Below are positions 1 through 8,345 of a DNA stretch of 64,000 nucleotides, piece after piece (within the stretch, counting starts at the first letter, position 1; every line of letters begins with the position of its first letter). Made by a program: the position numbers and the translations under genes. Source of the stretch: CBDCWQ01 sp965223435 (lineage in GTDB: Bacteria; Myxococcota; Kuafuiibacteriia; Kuafuiibacteriales; Kuafuiibacteriaceae). Below the pieces are notes generated by a model. It worked only from the letters and a program-made list of their open reading frames with translations, was not told where the DNA came from and searched no databases. Location of the stretch: assembly GCA_965223435.1 (NCBI GenBank), contig CBDCWQ010000022.1:992001-1056000 (forward strand). Reading direction: 5' to 3'.

Positions 1-1730
1 CCATCCTTCTCGAGCATGTTGATCAAGGTAACGTCCACCGAACGTACTTCGCCAACCTGCCCCAGATCTCGGTCGATTTTTTGGGCACGGATCAAGCCGC
101 CGTCCTTGCCGCTCAGACCCACTGCGCGGCAACCGGTCCGATTCAGCGCCGCGACCAAGCGCTGATTGACGCTGCCCGTGAGCACCATCTCCACCACCCG
201 CATGGATGTGGCGTTGGTCACCCGGAGACCGTCGATGAACTCGGTTTTTTCGCCCAGGTGCTCCAACGTCCTTGAGATTTCCGCCCCCCCGCCATGCACC
301 ACAATCGGAAGCAAGCCGACAGAGCGAAGCAACAGGACATCTTCTGCGAACTCAAGCTCGAGCTTGGGGTCAACCATCGCGGCGCCACCGAGTTTGATGA
401 CTGCGCGAAGGCCCCGGAAACGATCGATGTAACGAAGTGCTTCGATCAACAGGCTCTTTTTGATGGTCGGCCCGAGATCGGCAAGGCGGTCCTGCACCGA
501 CACACTGCCGTCCGATGATGTGACCGTAACCGCGGCGTAGTCGGCGTTGATTTTCACGTAGTCGTACGAAAGATCACAACCATATGCCCGCGCGTTCTCG
601 GACCCGGCCTTAAGGTCCAAAGAGACCTTCACCTCAGGCTCCGTCATGCGCTGCCGAAGGTAGGCCTGGTCGGTTTTGGCCGGCGTGCCTCCACGAAACA
701 CGGCAATGTCTTGGATTTCGAGCACCGCCGTCTTCGGATCAAAGCTGAGCTGGTGGGTGGCCGCGGCCGCACCAGCGGCACTCATCATACGACCGCCGGC
801 GTTGGGGTCTGCACCAAAAATAGCCGTTTTGACGAGCATGGAGCTGGCGATGGCACGGGATACGATGCGCGCATCAGACCGCGTCGCCGCGCCGACCACC
901 TGTACATCCAGGAGCCGATTGGCACCCTCACCATCGAGGGCGATCAGTTTGGCCATTTCGTCGAGCAACTGGCAAAGAGCGTCGGCGAAAATCTCGTAGT
1001 TCGGACCATCTCGGGGTATTTCAACCCCTTTGGCGTTGCCATTGGCTAAGGCGATCACCATATCGTTGGTGGACATGTCGTTGTCCACGGTCAGCTGATT
1101 GAACGTATCCTCCACCGACCGCGCCAGCGCCTTCTTGAGGGTCGCCTCGTCGACACGCGCATCGGTGGTCACAAAACACAACATGGTCGCCATGCCTGGA
1201 TGAATCATGCCCGCACCTTTAGCAACCGCGTGGAGCCGTACTCGCTTCCCGGAAACAAACACCTCACGGGCCGAAAGCTTGGTCACCCGATCCGTGGTGA
1301 GGATGCTCTGGGCGAACAACGAAGGGTCTGAGGACAATGCCGCAAGGGTAGGGTCGATGGCCCCCACAATGGTATCGCGCGGAAGCAACTGACCGATCAC
1401 GCCGGTGGCCGCCGTCACGATCTGGTCGGCGTCGACCCCGATCCGTTCACCCAAGGCGACTGCAATCGACTCATCGGCGTGGATCCCCGCCTCACCCGTC
1501 AATGCGTTGGCGTTGCCGCTCACCGCAATGATCGCCCGTACCTTGCGCCCGGCCTCGACCAAGCGAACGGTGCGATCGGCACAGGCCGCCCGGCTCCGAT
1601 TGGTGGTGACGCAGGCCGCCAGCGTAGCCGGGGCTTCACTGATCAAGATGCCCAGATCCGGCTTGCTGTTCTTGATGCCGGCGTTGCGCCCTGAAGCGAG
1701 AAAACCCTTGGGAAGCATCTCGATGGTCAT
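1..1730 (-). CDS. argJ-argB: ArgJ-ArgB fusion: glutamate N-acetyltransferase joined to acetylglutamate kinase (partial, open at left edge)
   Basis: Read by hand on the minus strand from ATG at 1730-1728, the frame stays open to base 3 with no stop (about 576 residues visible). The N-terminal part is ArgJ, which moves the acetyl group from acetylornithine to glutamate: KGAGMIHPGMATML with the self-cleavage Thr, and KTAIFGADPNAGGR. The ArgJ signature end (DYVKINADY, near base 540) has no stop. It runs on through about 30 residues into an acetylglutamate kinase domain: AVIKLGG, VVHGGG, DGLRVTNATSMRVVEMVL and AVGLSGKDGG. The codon register was checked at bases 3-32, 483-542, 783-803, 1020-1031 and 1728-1730 and is the same. 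The start overlaps the argC stop (ATGA, 1727-1730), implying translational coupling. ArgJ and ArgB are normally separate proteins, so the fusion is unusual. The kinase C terminus lies outside the window. Confidence 0.88.
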   Translation of the reverse strand, partial: MTIEMLPKGFLASGRNAGIKNSKPDLGILISEAPATLAACVTTNRSRAACADRTVRLVEAGRKVRAIIAVSGNANALTGEAGIHADESIAVALGERIGVDADQIVTAATGVIGQLLPRDTIVGAIDPTLAALSSDPSLFAQSILTTDRVTKLSAREVFVSGKRVRLHAVAKGAGMIHPGMATMLCFVTTDARVDEATLKKALARSVEDTFNQLTVDNDMSTNDMVIALANGNAKGVEIPRDGPNYEIFADALCQLLDEMAKLIALDGEGANRLLDVQVVGAATRSDARIVSRAIASSMLVKTAIFGADPNAGGRMMSAAGAAAATHQLSFDPKTAVLEIQDIAVFRGGTPAKTDQAYLRQRMTEPEVKVSLDLKAGSENARAYGCDLSYDYVKINADYAAVTVTSSDGSVSVQDRLADLGPTIKKSLLIEALRYIDRFRGLRAVIKLGGAAMVDPKLELEFAEDVLLLRSVGLLPIVVHGGGAEISRTLEHLGEKTEFIDGLRVTNATSMRVVEMVLTGSVNQRLVAALNRTGCRAVGLSGKDGGLIRAQKIDRDLGQVGEVRSVDVTLINMLEKD

Positions 1731-2779
1731 GAGGACCTCGTAGGGGCGGGCCCGAGAAGAAGGCCCGCGCTCGGAGAAACACCAAGCAAGGCGTTGAGAT
1801 TCTGAATCGCCTGTCCGGCGGCGCCCTTGACCAAGTTGTCAATGGCGCCAAAAGCACAGATCGTTCCCGTCCGCTCATCCAGGGTCGCACTGACCTGCGT
1901 AAAATTGTTTCCGCGCACCGACGCGGTTTCTGGGGGCTGGCCTGCCTGGTAACGCACAAACGGTGCATTCTGGTAAACTTCTGAAAACGCCGCATCGACC
2001 GCGTCTTGGCGAACCCCGTCGCGGGCTTTCAGGTACGCAGAAGCCAAAAGGCCACGCCTCATGGGAATGAGATGGGCGGTAAAGCTGATGTGGACCTCCC
2101 GGTTCGCAACCCGAGAAAGCGCCCGCTCAACCTCCGGCGTATGCTGGTGGCGGCCCACTCGATAGGGCCGCAGGTTTTCCGCCATCTCGGAGAAAAGCAT
2201 TTGATCGCTCAGCGCTTTCCCTGCACCGGTGGTCCCACTCTTGCCATCAACGATGATGGGCGCCCCCGGGTCGAGGAGCCCCTGGAGCACGGGCGGCGCC
2301 ACGGCCAAAATCGCGGCTGTTGCATAACACCCTGGATTCGCGACCAAACGCACCTCCGGACCGGCCTCGAAGAACTCCGAAAGGCCGTAGTGAGCCTCTT
2401 GCAGGCAATCGGGTGCCGGGTGCTCAAAACCATACCACTGACTGTAGGCTTGGGAACTCGCGAGGCGAAAAGCGCCCGAAAGATCAATCACCTTTAAGCC
2501 GCGCGCCAGCAGCGCTGGGGCCCGATCTGCACTGCTCTTTGCCGGCGTTGCCAAGAAGGCGATCTGCCCCTCCTTGGCGCCCGAGGCCACCGTTTCGTGG
2601 GGCTCAAAACAAAGCTCGACACCCGCACCAGGCAGCAAAGTGTCGATGCGCTTTCCCGCGTAGCGGTCCGAACTGGCGGCCACCACCCGTACATGCGGAT
2701 GGGGCAAAAGGAGCTTGAGAAGCTCAAGGCCCGAGTACCCTGAGGCTCCGAATAAGATCACGTCCTGCACAAGACGCAT
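1727..2779 (-). CDS. argC: N-acetyl-gamma-glutamyl-phosphate reductase
   Basis: NADPH-dependent reduction of N-acetylglutamyl phosphate to the semialdehyde, third step of arginine synthesis. The N terminus shows the nucleotide-binding loop GASGYSGLEL, and the catalytic Cys sits in NPGCYATA (residue 151 from the chosen start). The C-terminal half has SGTTGAGK, and the size (350 residues) is typical. The frame could start at a TTG at 2809. I prefer ATG 2779 because an AGGA lies about 6 bases upstream and the protein then begins directly at the Rossmann strand. The stop overlaps the argJ-argB start by 4 bases, so the two genes form an argC-argJB operon. Confidence 0.93.
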   Translation of the reverse strand: MRLVQDVILFGASGYSGLELLKLLLPHPHVRVVAASSDRYAGKRIDTLLPGAGVELCFEPHETVASGAKEGQIAFLATPAKSSADRAPALLARGLKVIDLSGAFRLASSQAYSQWYGFEHPAPDCLQEAHYGLSEFFEAGPEVRLVANPGCYATAAILAVAPPVLQGLLDPGAPIIVDGKSGTTGAGKALSDQMLFSEMAENLRPYRVGRHQHTPEVERALSRVANREVHISFTAHLIPMRRGLLASAYLKARDGVRQDAVDAAFSEVYQNAPFVRYQAGQPPETASVRGNNFTQVSATLDERTGTICAFGAIDNLVKGAAGQAIQNLNALLGVSPSAGLLLGPAPTRSS

Positions 2780-2937
2780 AGATCCTGCATCTGAGCCGGC
2801 AGAGGTCAACTCGGAAGTCGCCGGCGGCGACCGACGAGCGCCCCCGCGGCCGCATCGATTCGGTATATCTACTTGATATCCATGCTATTTTCTAAAATAT
2901 CGCCATCGTCCGGAAAAGGGCCCCGACGCCCACGGTC

Positions 2938-3816
2938 TCACTTTGACGATTTGAGCGATTGGAGACGTCGTCGGGCATCGCGCGCGGCGCCAGAGCGTCC
3001 GTATTTGTCGACCACGGTCTTGTAAAAGAGACGGGCGTCGTCGGGCAGTTTCAGCTTCTCGAAGCAAAACCCGAGTTTGTAGAGCGCAAACGGAACCCAC
3101 CGTGACTGAGGGTAATTCTTGCGTACCGCGTTGTACTCAGCGGCTGCCTTCTGAAACTTCTTCTCCGCGAAGAAGGTTTCTCCGATCAAGAACTGGGCCC
3201 GCCCGCGATGCTTTCGCAGGCGGGATTCCTCCTTGGCTCGAATCATAAACTGACGGAGCAGTTTTCGGGCTTTCGTCGGAGACCGGTTCTTGATCCCCTT
3301 TTGCACTTCCTTAAAGAACGTATCGGGCTTTGCCAGGAGCCTCTCCCGGCGCGCGGTCTCGCGAATGGCTCGCTGCTTGGCGGCCTCACTCTGTGCGCTA
3401 GCGATTTTCGCCTGCTCCTGGAGGTTCTGAAAACGAAGGTCGAGCTCTTCTTGGACCTTGCTCGAGCTTGCTTCGAGCGCACTCATGCGCTCTCGAAAAG
3501 TCTCTACCCCACCTTTGAGCCGCGCAAACTCGCCGCGCATGCGCTCGATTTCTTCCATGAAATCCGCGCCGTTACGCCGAAACAACTTGTTGACCTGGCT
3601 CAGATCTTTGTGAAGCTGATCCGCGCTGCCCTGAAAACGCTTTTCCGATGCCTCCAGGCGACCCACCGTGCGTTGGAGGGCATTCAGCTGAGTCTGGAGG
3701 GCAAACACCTCATTGCTGAGCCGCTCGCCGTCCTCTTGAGAATAGTGGGCGCACGCGGGGAACAGAAGCACCCCCGCCAGCAAAGCCGGCCCAAACGATC
3801 TCGTCCTTTTCATCAT
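2938..3816 (-). CDS. YbgF/CpoB-like Tol-Pal lipoprotein with coiled coil and TPR
   Basis: A 292-residue predicted lipoprotein with signal peptide and lipobox-like LLFPAC near residue 22. A long coiled coil follows (about residues 30-150), then a charged helical stretch, then a C-terminal TPR-type region (about 205-290) with GETFFAEKKFQKAAAEY and LGFCFEKLKLPDDA. Coiled coil followed by TPR matches YbgF/CpoB, which links the Tol-Pal system to septal peptidoglycan synthesis in the periplasm. It starts inside the pal stop (ATGA, 3813-3816), the usual pal-ybgF order. The lipoprotein anchor differs from the soluble E. coli protein. No other tol genes are in the window. Confidence 0.82.
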   Translation of the reverse strand: MMKRTRSFGPALLAGVLLFPACAHYSQEDGERLSNEVFALQTQLNALQRTVGRLEASEKRFQGSADQLHKDLSQVNKLFRRNGADFMEEIERMRGEFARLKGGVETFRERMSALEASSSKVQEELDLRFQNLQEQAKIASAQSEAAKQRAIRETARRERLLAKPDTFFKEVQKGIKNRSPTKARKLLRQFMIRAKEESRLRKHRGRAQFLIGETFFAEKKFQKAAAEYNAVRKNYPQSRWVPFALYKLGFCFEKLKLPDDARLFYKTVVDKYGRSGAARDARRRLQSLKSSK

Positions 3817-4565
3817 TCCTCAATAAACTCAGCGCGCCGGTTCGCATCCCACGCCGCCTCGTTGTGCCCGGGATCGAGGGGCTGGGTCTCCCCCTTGCTC
3901 AAGACGCGAAGCCTCGAAGTCGAAACCCCCAAGCGTTCGAGATAATCCCGCACCGCCCGAGCTCTGCGGTCACCGAGGGCCAAATTGTATTCTTCGGTGC
4001 CGCGCTCGTCGCAGTGTCCTTCGATGGTGAGCGTTCCGGGCTTGCTGTTCAGGCACTCCACAATCTCTTGGAGCCCCTGTTTGGTCTCTTGCGCCAAAGT
4101 GGCTTCGTTGAAGGCGAAACGAATCGTCGGGAAAGTGCAAGGGAGCTCGCGGTCTGAGCTTACGTTCTCGGTGCAGCGGCCCGCGATGCAGCTTTGGTTC
4201 GAGCCACACTGACCCTCGCCAGAACAGGCGAGCGGGTCTACGCATCGACCGCTCTTGCAGTTCATGCCGGAGCCGCAGTCACCGTCGGAGGCGCACTCCT
4301 CCTTGCACTGGCCGACGCGACAAACAAGCTGGCCTGAGCAATCGCTATCCTCGACGCATTCGACCTTGGTCTCGCATCGGCCCCCTTGGCATACCTCACC
4401 CTCCTGGCACTGGTCCTTATCGCGGCACTGTTGGCACAGGTTTTCCACGCAAACCTCGCCGTTGTCGCTGCAGTGCTCGTCCTTGTCGCATTTGGGATAA
4501 GTGGGGCTACAAGAACCTGCCAAAATCAAGGCAGCAGCACTGGCAAAAAGGACATAGAGGCGCAT
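3813..4565 (-). CDS. pal: Pal-like OmpA-domain lipoprotein with Cys-rich repeat region
   Basis: Lipoprotein (signal peptide ending LAGSC) of about 250 residues from ATG 4565. A TTG at 4601 would add 12 residues and is less likely, because the signal peptide begins cleanly at MRLYVLF. Residues about 20-140 carry roughly 30 cysteines in short repeated units of the type C-x-D-x-D-C ... G-x-x-C ... G-x-C. The C-terminal OmpA/Pal domain has TIEGHCDERGTEEYNLALG and GETQPLDPGHNEAAW with the usual peptidoglycan-binding residues. Pal tethers the outer membrane to peptidoglycan. The Cys-rich insert between lipid anchor and Pal domain is known from delta-proteobacterial secreted proteins and may act as a disulfide-stabilised spacer or binding surface (inference). 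It is coupled to the following ybgF-like gene. Confidence 0.85.
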   Translation of the reverse strand: MRLYVLFASAAALILAGSCSPTYPKCDKDEHCSDNGEVCVENLCQQCRDKDQCQEGEVCQGGRCETKVECVEDSDCSGQLVCRVGQCKEECASDGDCGSGMNCKSGRCVDPLACSGEGQCGSNQSCIAGRCTENVSSDRELPCTFPTIRFAFNEATLAQETKQGLQEIVECLNSKPGTLTIEGHCDERGTEEYNLALGDRRARAVRDYLERLGVSTSRLRVLSKGETQPLDPGHNEAAWDANRRAEFIEE

Positions 4566-4597
4566 GGCGGTCGGCGTAGTCAAACGGCAAGGGCAAG

Positions 4598-6136
4598 TCA
4601 AGGCTTCGCAGGGCGAGAACCAGCCAGGTTCCGAAAGACGTAAAGCTTCTGCGACAACTTTGGCCTTCCCACGTAGTAAACAAGAACATCAGGCACCCCA
4701 TTCCCATCGCTTTTGGGATGCAGAACCAGGGTTTTGTTGGAACCAGGCGCTGAAAGGGTCACATGCCCCTCATCCTCAAACAGACTCCGCCCGGCCCGAC
4801 CACGGTGTAACACCATCTTGTTTCCTCCCTGAGAGAGAATGGCATCCCGGCGACCATCACCATCGAAGTCGTAGCCAAAAATGGGATACCCGCCCAAAAG
4901 GGCCGCACCCACCGACAGATCCAAACCAAAATTGGTCTCGAGGGTTTGGGCCGTGGAACGGGAGAAAAACAAGGGAGCCTCCGCCTTTTTGCGGACGCGG
5001 AGGTCCAGCGTGATACTGGATGAGAACATCATCTGAGTGAGGGCGCCCACCGAGACCCCCGCCTTGAGATGAAGCATCTCGAGGACCCCATCCCCGTCCA
5101 CATCGCGAAAATCAGGAAGGACCCCGAAACCATCATCTTTAAAGGTCTGGCTCGGTCGAACCTCAAAACCACCGCCCTTGCGGCCACGGTGGAACCGAAC
5201 CTCGGACCGGAGGGTCGTCACCCCCCCAGCAATCTTGGTCAGGCACAGGTCGGCCACCCCGTCCCCGTCGAAGTCTTTCACCGTAGCGGCAAGCTCTGCA
5301 TCGCGGGTTTCAAGCTCCTCTTGGGTGCGCATGGAGAACCAGGCTTTGTGAGCCGGCTTATTCGACAACTTTCCGCTCGGAAGACGAGGATAGACAAAAA
5401 CCCGGTCCTCGAAATGGGTCACCAGATCGCTCTTTTGGTCGCCCGTCTGGTCCACAAACACGAGGTTGGGCACCACAACGGTCGCCCGCAAGGCATACGG
5501 ACGCCCCGTGCTTCCCCCACGCGCCGATCGCCGATAACCCAGACCGCCGGCGTCGTAGTAACTCTGATTTCGAAGAGAGACCGTCGACCAGAGCGCCCAC
5601 AGCTCCCCCTCCGGTTGATAGAGCTTCAACCCGGATCGAGTCGGCACAATGAGAACCGGCGGTTCGCCCGAACGAAGCCGCAAAAAGTCCCAGGTCCCGA
5701 GATCCTCCTCTTCGGGCGCGGCCAAAAGCGTGGAGACCCGCACCAATGCGGTCGGCTTTTTCGGCTTTCGGCTCGCCAATGACTGCGCATAAACCCCGGT
5801 CCGTGCCAGATAGAGAAGCTGGTCTCCTGAGTCTTGAAACGCCGGCCCCACATCGAAGATCGCTGCATTCCTGGGAGCCCGAAACGCGACCGTCGGGCGC
5901 TCGGCGTACCCCTCCTTGCCCCGAAAAAAGACCGCCATGAACCGCGCCGCCTTGGGCCCAGACCCGCGGCGATAGCTGACGACCAAGTCCGTGAGCCCAT
6001 CCGCGTCCAGATCACCGGCGGCGACCGACAGAACGCTGCCTGGGATGTTCAGCTCTTGTTTTCGGAACCGGGCCCATGCGGCCGACGAGCCAAGCGCAAC
6101 CAAGACCCCGGTCAGAACGACACAACACCCCCGCAT
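4598..6136 (-). CDS. Secreted VCBS/FG-GAP repeat protein
   Basis: A 512-residue protein. The frame is open further upstream, but ATG 6136-6134 overlaps the msrA stop as TGATG and is followed at once by a clean signal peptide (about residues 1-22, ending SSAAWA), so this start is chosen. At least four Ca-binding FG-GAP/VCBS units are visible: DLDADGLTDLVV, DFDGDGVADLCL, DVDGDGVLEML and DFDGDGRRDAIL. They suggest a beta-propeller exported to the periplasm or surface. No catalytic motif is recognised. It lies between msrA and pal in a minus-strand set, 32 bases before the pal start. The function is unknown. Confidence 0.75.
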   Translation of the reverse strand: MRGCCVVLTGVLVALGSSAAWARFRKQELNIPGSVLSVAAGDLDADGLTDLVVSYRRGSGPKAARFMAVFFRGKEGYAERPTVAFRAPRNAAIFDVGPAFQDSGDQLLYLARTGVYAQSLASRKPKKPTALVRVSTLLAAPEEEDLGTWDFLRLRSGEPPVLIVPTRSGLKLYQPEGELWALWSTVSLRNQSYYDAGGLGYRRSARGGSTGRPYALRATVVVPNLVFVDQTGDQKSDLVTHFEDRVFVYPRLPSGKLSNKPAHKAWFSMRTQEELETRDAELAATVKDFDGDGVADLCLTKIAGGVTTLRSEVRFHRGRKGGGFEVRPSQTFKDDGFGVLPDFRDVDGDGVLEMLHLKAGVSVGALTQMMFSSSITLDLRVRKKAEAPLFFSRSTAQTLETNFGLDLSVGAALLGGYPIFGYDFDGDGRRDAILSQGGNKMVLHRGRAGRSLFEDEGHVTLSAPGSNKTLVLHPKSDGNGVPDVLVYYVGRPKLSQKLYVFRNLAGSRPAKP

Positions 6137-6756
6137 CAAGGTTTCGGCGCACTCCCGGCACAACCTACGCCCGTTCCGCCGAGTCCACAGTACCCTCCGG
6201 GGTTCTTGGCGAGATACTGTTGGTGAAAGGGTTCTGCGAAGTAAAAGGGTCCGGCCGGCAGCACCTCGGTGGTGACGGCACCGAAGCCAGCAGCCTTCAA
6301 CCGGGTCTGGTAGTCGTCTCGCGAACGCTTGGCCGCCACCAGCTGCGCCTCGGTGCTGCCGTAGATGCCCGAACGGTACTGGGTTCCCACGTCGTTGCCT
6401 TGCCGCATGCCTTGGGTGGGATCGTGATTCTCCCAAAAAATGCGGAGCAAGGCCTCGTAATTGGTCTTTTTTGGATCAAACACAACCTGCACGACCTCGT
6501 TGTGGCCGGTTTGCCCCGAGCAGACCTCCTTGTACAGCGGATTGGGTGTAGCCCCCCCAGAGTAGCCTACGGCGGTGCTGTACACGCCCGGCGCCGTCCA
6601 GAACTTGCGCTCAGCCCCCCAAAAACAACCCATCCCAAAAAAAGCCCGCTCATAGCCCACAAAGGACCCGTCGAGCGGCGTGCCAAGCACTGCGTGTTGG
6701 TCAGGGACGGTCATCGGCTCCGGGCGGCCCGGCAAAGCTTCGTCCTTAGAGGGCAT
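6136..6756 (-). CDS. msrA: Peptide methionine-S-sulfoxide reductase MsrA
   Basis: Reduces methionine S-sulfoxide in proteins. The catalytic Cys is in GMGCFWG, followed by YSGGATPNPLYKEVCSGQTGH, NHDPTQGMRQGNDVGTQYRS and a C-terminal resolving Cys region (GGYCGLGGTGVGC). The frame opens at 6858. ATG 6756 is preferred because the protein then begins MPSKDEALPGRPEPM, aligning with the E. coli-type N terminus (ADALPGRNTPM). Length is 206 residues, usual for the long form. The stop overlaps the VCBS protein start (TGATG), so it heads a coupled minus-strand set. About 260 bases upstream (6757-7016) hold no gene. Confidence 0.95.
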   Translation of the reverse strand: MPSKDEALPGRPEPMTVPDQHAVLGTPLDGSFVGYERAFFGMGCFWGAERKFWTAPGVYSTAVGYSGGATPNPLYKEVCSGQTGHNEVVQVVFDPKKTNYEALLRIFWENHDPTQGMRQGNDVGTQYRSGIYGSTEAQLVAAKRSRDDYQTRLKAAGFGAVTTEVLPAGPFYFAEPFHQQYLAKNPGGYCGLGGTGVGCAGSAPKP

Positions 6757-7016
6757 ACGTGTCTTCACATGAACATCCAAACCCGAAAACGTTAACACGC
6801 TTCGCGCCTCCCGTCCGCGTTCGGCCCCCCTGCCCAAGACAGACCGGGCGACACGCACATTCTGGCGTCTTCAAACCTATGACCTCGACCGGATCGCAAA
6901 CCGAGGCCGCCAACTAACCATCATTACGGACATAATCCAGATTTCCGCCCGCCTCGGAGTTTCCCCTGAAGCCCCCAGCGCACCCGGTGAGCATGAAAAG
7001 CAGATAGGCCTCCAGC

Positions 7017-8186
7017 TCATTGCAACACCACCATCGCCCCAACCGGAATGTCGTCATACACGCGCCGAATGTCACGGTTGTGCATCACCACACATCCCCA
7101 CGACAGACGCGCTCCGTCTTCCAGGCTCCACGGACCGATCCACCCATGAAAGCCAATTCCACCGCCCAGTTTTGTTTTTTGTGAAGTGAGGCGCCGTTTG
7201 CGCCAGCGCCGCCCAATTCTCTTTTGCTGGGCCTTGCTGATGATCCCTTGCGCAACACCAAAATCCGCGTCGTACCGGTTGGGATAGTTGATCTTGATCC
7301 AGTGACCCCCATAATAGGCTCCGTACCGCCCTGTGAACGCACCTTTGTACTTAGAAACGACGAAATACATACCTTTCGGAGTCTTCAAATCGCCCTGAAT
7401 GCGTTTTCTTCCCGGTGATTGTCCGAACCCTACTTCAAGCTCCCGCTGCAGTTTTCCCTTCTTAAAGATACGAGCGCGGTGGCCCTCTTCTTCAACGAGC
7501 ACCAGCGTTTCCTCCTGGCCGGGCACAAAAAGCGACCGGTGAGAACGAATGAACCGAGTGGGGTTGATGTAGTGATCTCGAACCCACGCCAGAGACCTCT
7601 TCTCGGTCTCCGGCCAGTACGTCGGCGCCAGCATTGGATCTCGCCGAACCTCAAAGTGCAGATGCGCGAAATACCGTCCGTCGGGATCCCGGCCGATACG
7701 GCCGAGCTGCTGCCTACGGGCGACATCCTGACCGGCGGCCACATCTATGCCTGACAGATGCGCATACTGTGAACGAATCCGCCTCTTGTGGTGGTTCTCA
7801 TAATAGGTGTGCTCCACCACCACCACACCACCCCAAGGTGCCTCTTCCATTTTGGCAGAGACCACCACACCGACCCCAATCGCGTAGACGGGCTGGCCGT
7901 AGTCCGTGTTCCTCCCGCCACGCCCATTCCAGTCCTCACCCGGATGAATCCCCAGGACCGTTCGCTCGCCAAACCGCGTGGCCTTATACCAACCCCGATG
8001 GACCTTGCCCGTACGCAAATCTCGATAGGAACCGCGAGCGTCTTTGTCCCCAACCGGGAAGTCAAAACCATCGGCAACCGGGTACGACACATCCAAGTAT
8101 GTCAAAAACGCGTCGCTGGGGTTCTCTCCCACCGATGAAGCCCAACTTCCAAAAAAAAGAATGCCCCCAAGGACCAACAACATCAC
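7017..8186 (-). CDS. Two-domain envelope enzyme: M23 metallopeptidase fused to YkuD L,D-transpeptidase
   Basis: A 389-residue exported protein with an N-terminal hydrophobic segment (about residues 2-18). Residues about 75-185 form a LytM/M23 domain with Zn ligands H81 and D85 (HPGEDW) and the HLH pair H175/H177. Residues about 225-389 form a YkuD L,D-transpeptidase domain with HGWIG (H347) and SWGCVVMHNRDI (nucleophile C365). It would combine a peptide cross-link cutter with an enzyme making 3-3 cross-links or attaching proteins to peptidoglycan in the periplasm. The start is GTG 8186 or the adjacent ATG 8183. It diverges from the plus-strand gene at 8346, with about 160 bases of shared upstream region. 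Confidence 0.85.
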   Translation of the reverse strand: MMLLVLGGILFFGSWASSVGENPSDAFLTYLDVSYPVADGFDFPVGDKDARGSYRDLRTGKVHRGWYKATRFGERTVLGIHPGEDWNGRGGRNTDYGQPVYAIGVGVVVSAKMEEAPWGGVVVVEHTYYENHHKRRIRSQYAHLSGIDVAAGQDVARRQQLGRIGRDPDGRYFAHLHFEVRRDPMLAPTYWPETEKRSLAWVRDHYINPTRFIRSHRSLFVPGQEETLVLVEEEGHRARIFKKGKLQRELEVGFGQSPGRKRIQGDLKTPKGMYFVVSKYKGAFTGRYGAYYGGHWIKINYPNRYDADFGVAQGIISKAQQKRIGRRWRKRRLTSQKTKLGGGIGFHGWIGPWSLEDGARLSWGCVVMHNRDIRRVYDDIPVGAMVVLQ

Positions 8187-8345
8187 GATCTACAACCGAG
8201 CTGGCATCAAACGATATGCCCAAAAGGTGGATTCAGTCCACGATCAGGACTCAAAACCCCGCGCGCCGTCAACCGGTTCTGCCATTCATTTATGTACCTC
8301 TTCCTTGTGCAAGAGTGCTACGGTAGGCCGGTCAAGTGAGGCGTT

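Noticed and set aside
676..1743. Several plus-strand frames across the left end of the window
   Set aside because: They are antisense to the clear ArgJ-ArgB frame on the minus strand and contain no recognisable protein features.
4598..6436. Longer version of the VCBS protein starting at 6436
   Set aside because: The extra 100 residues are antisense-like Arg/Gly/Cys sequence inside msrA. The signal peptide at 6136 and the TGATG overlap give a much better start.
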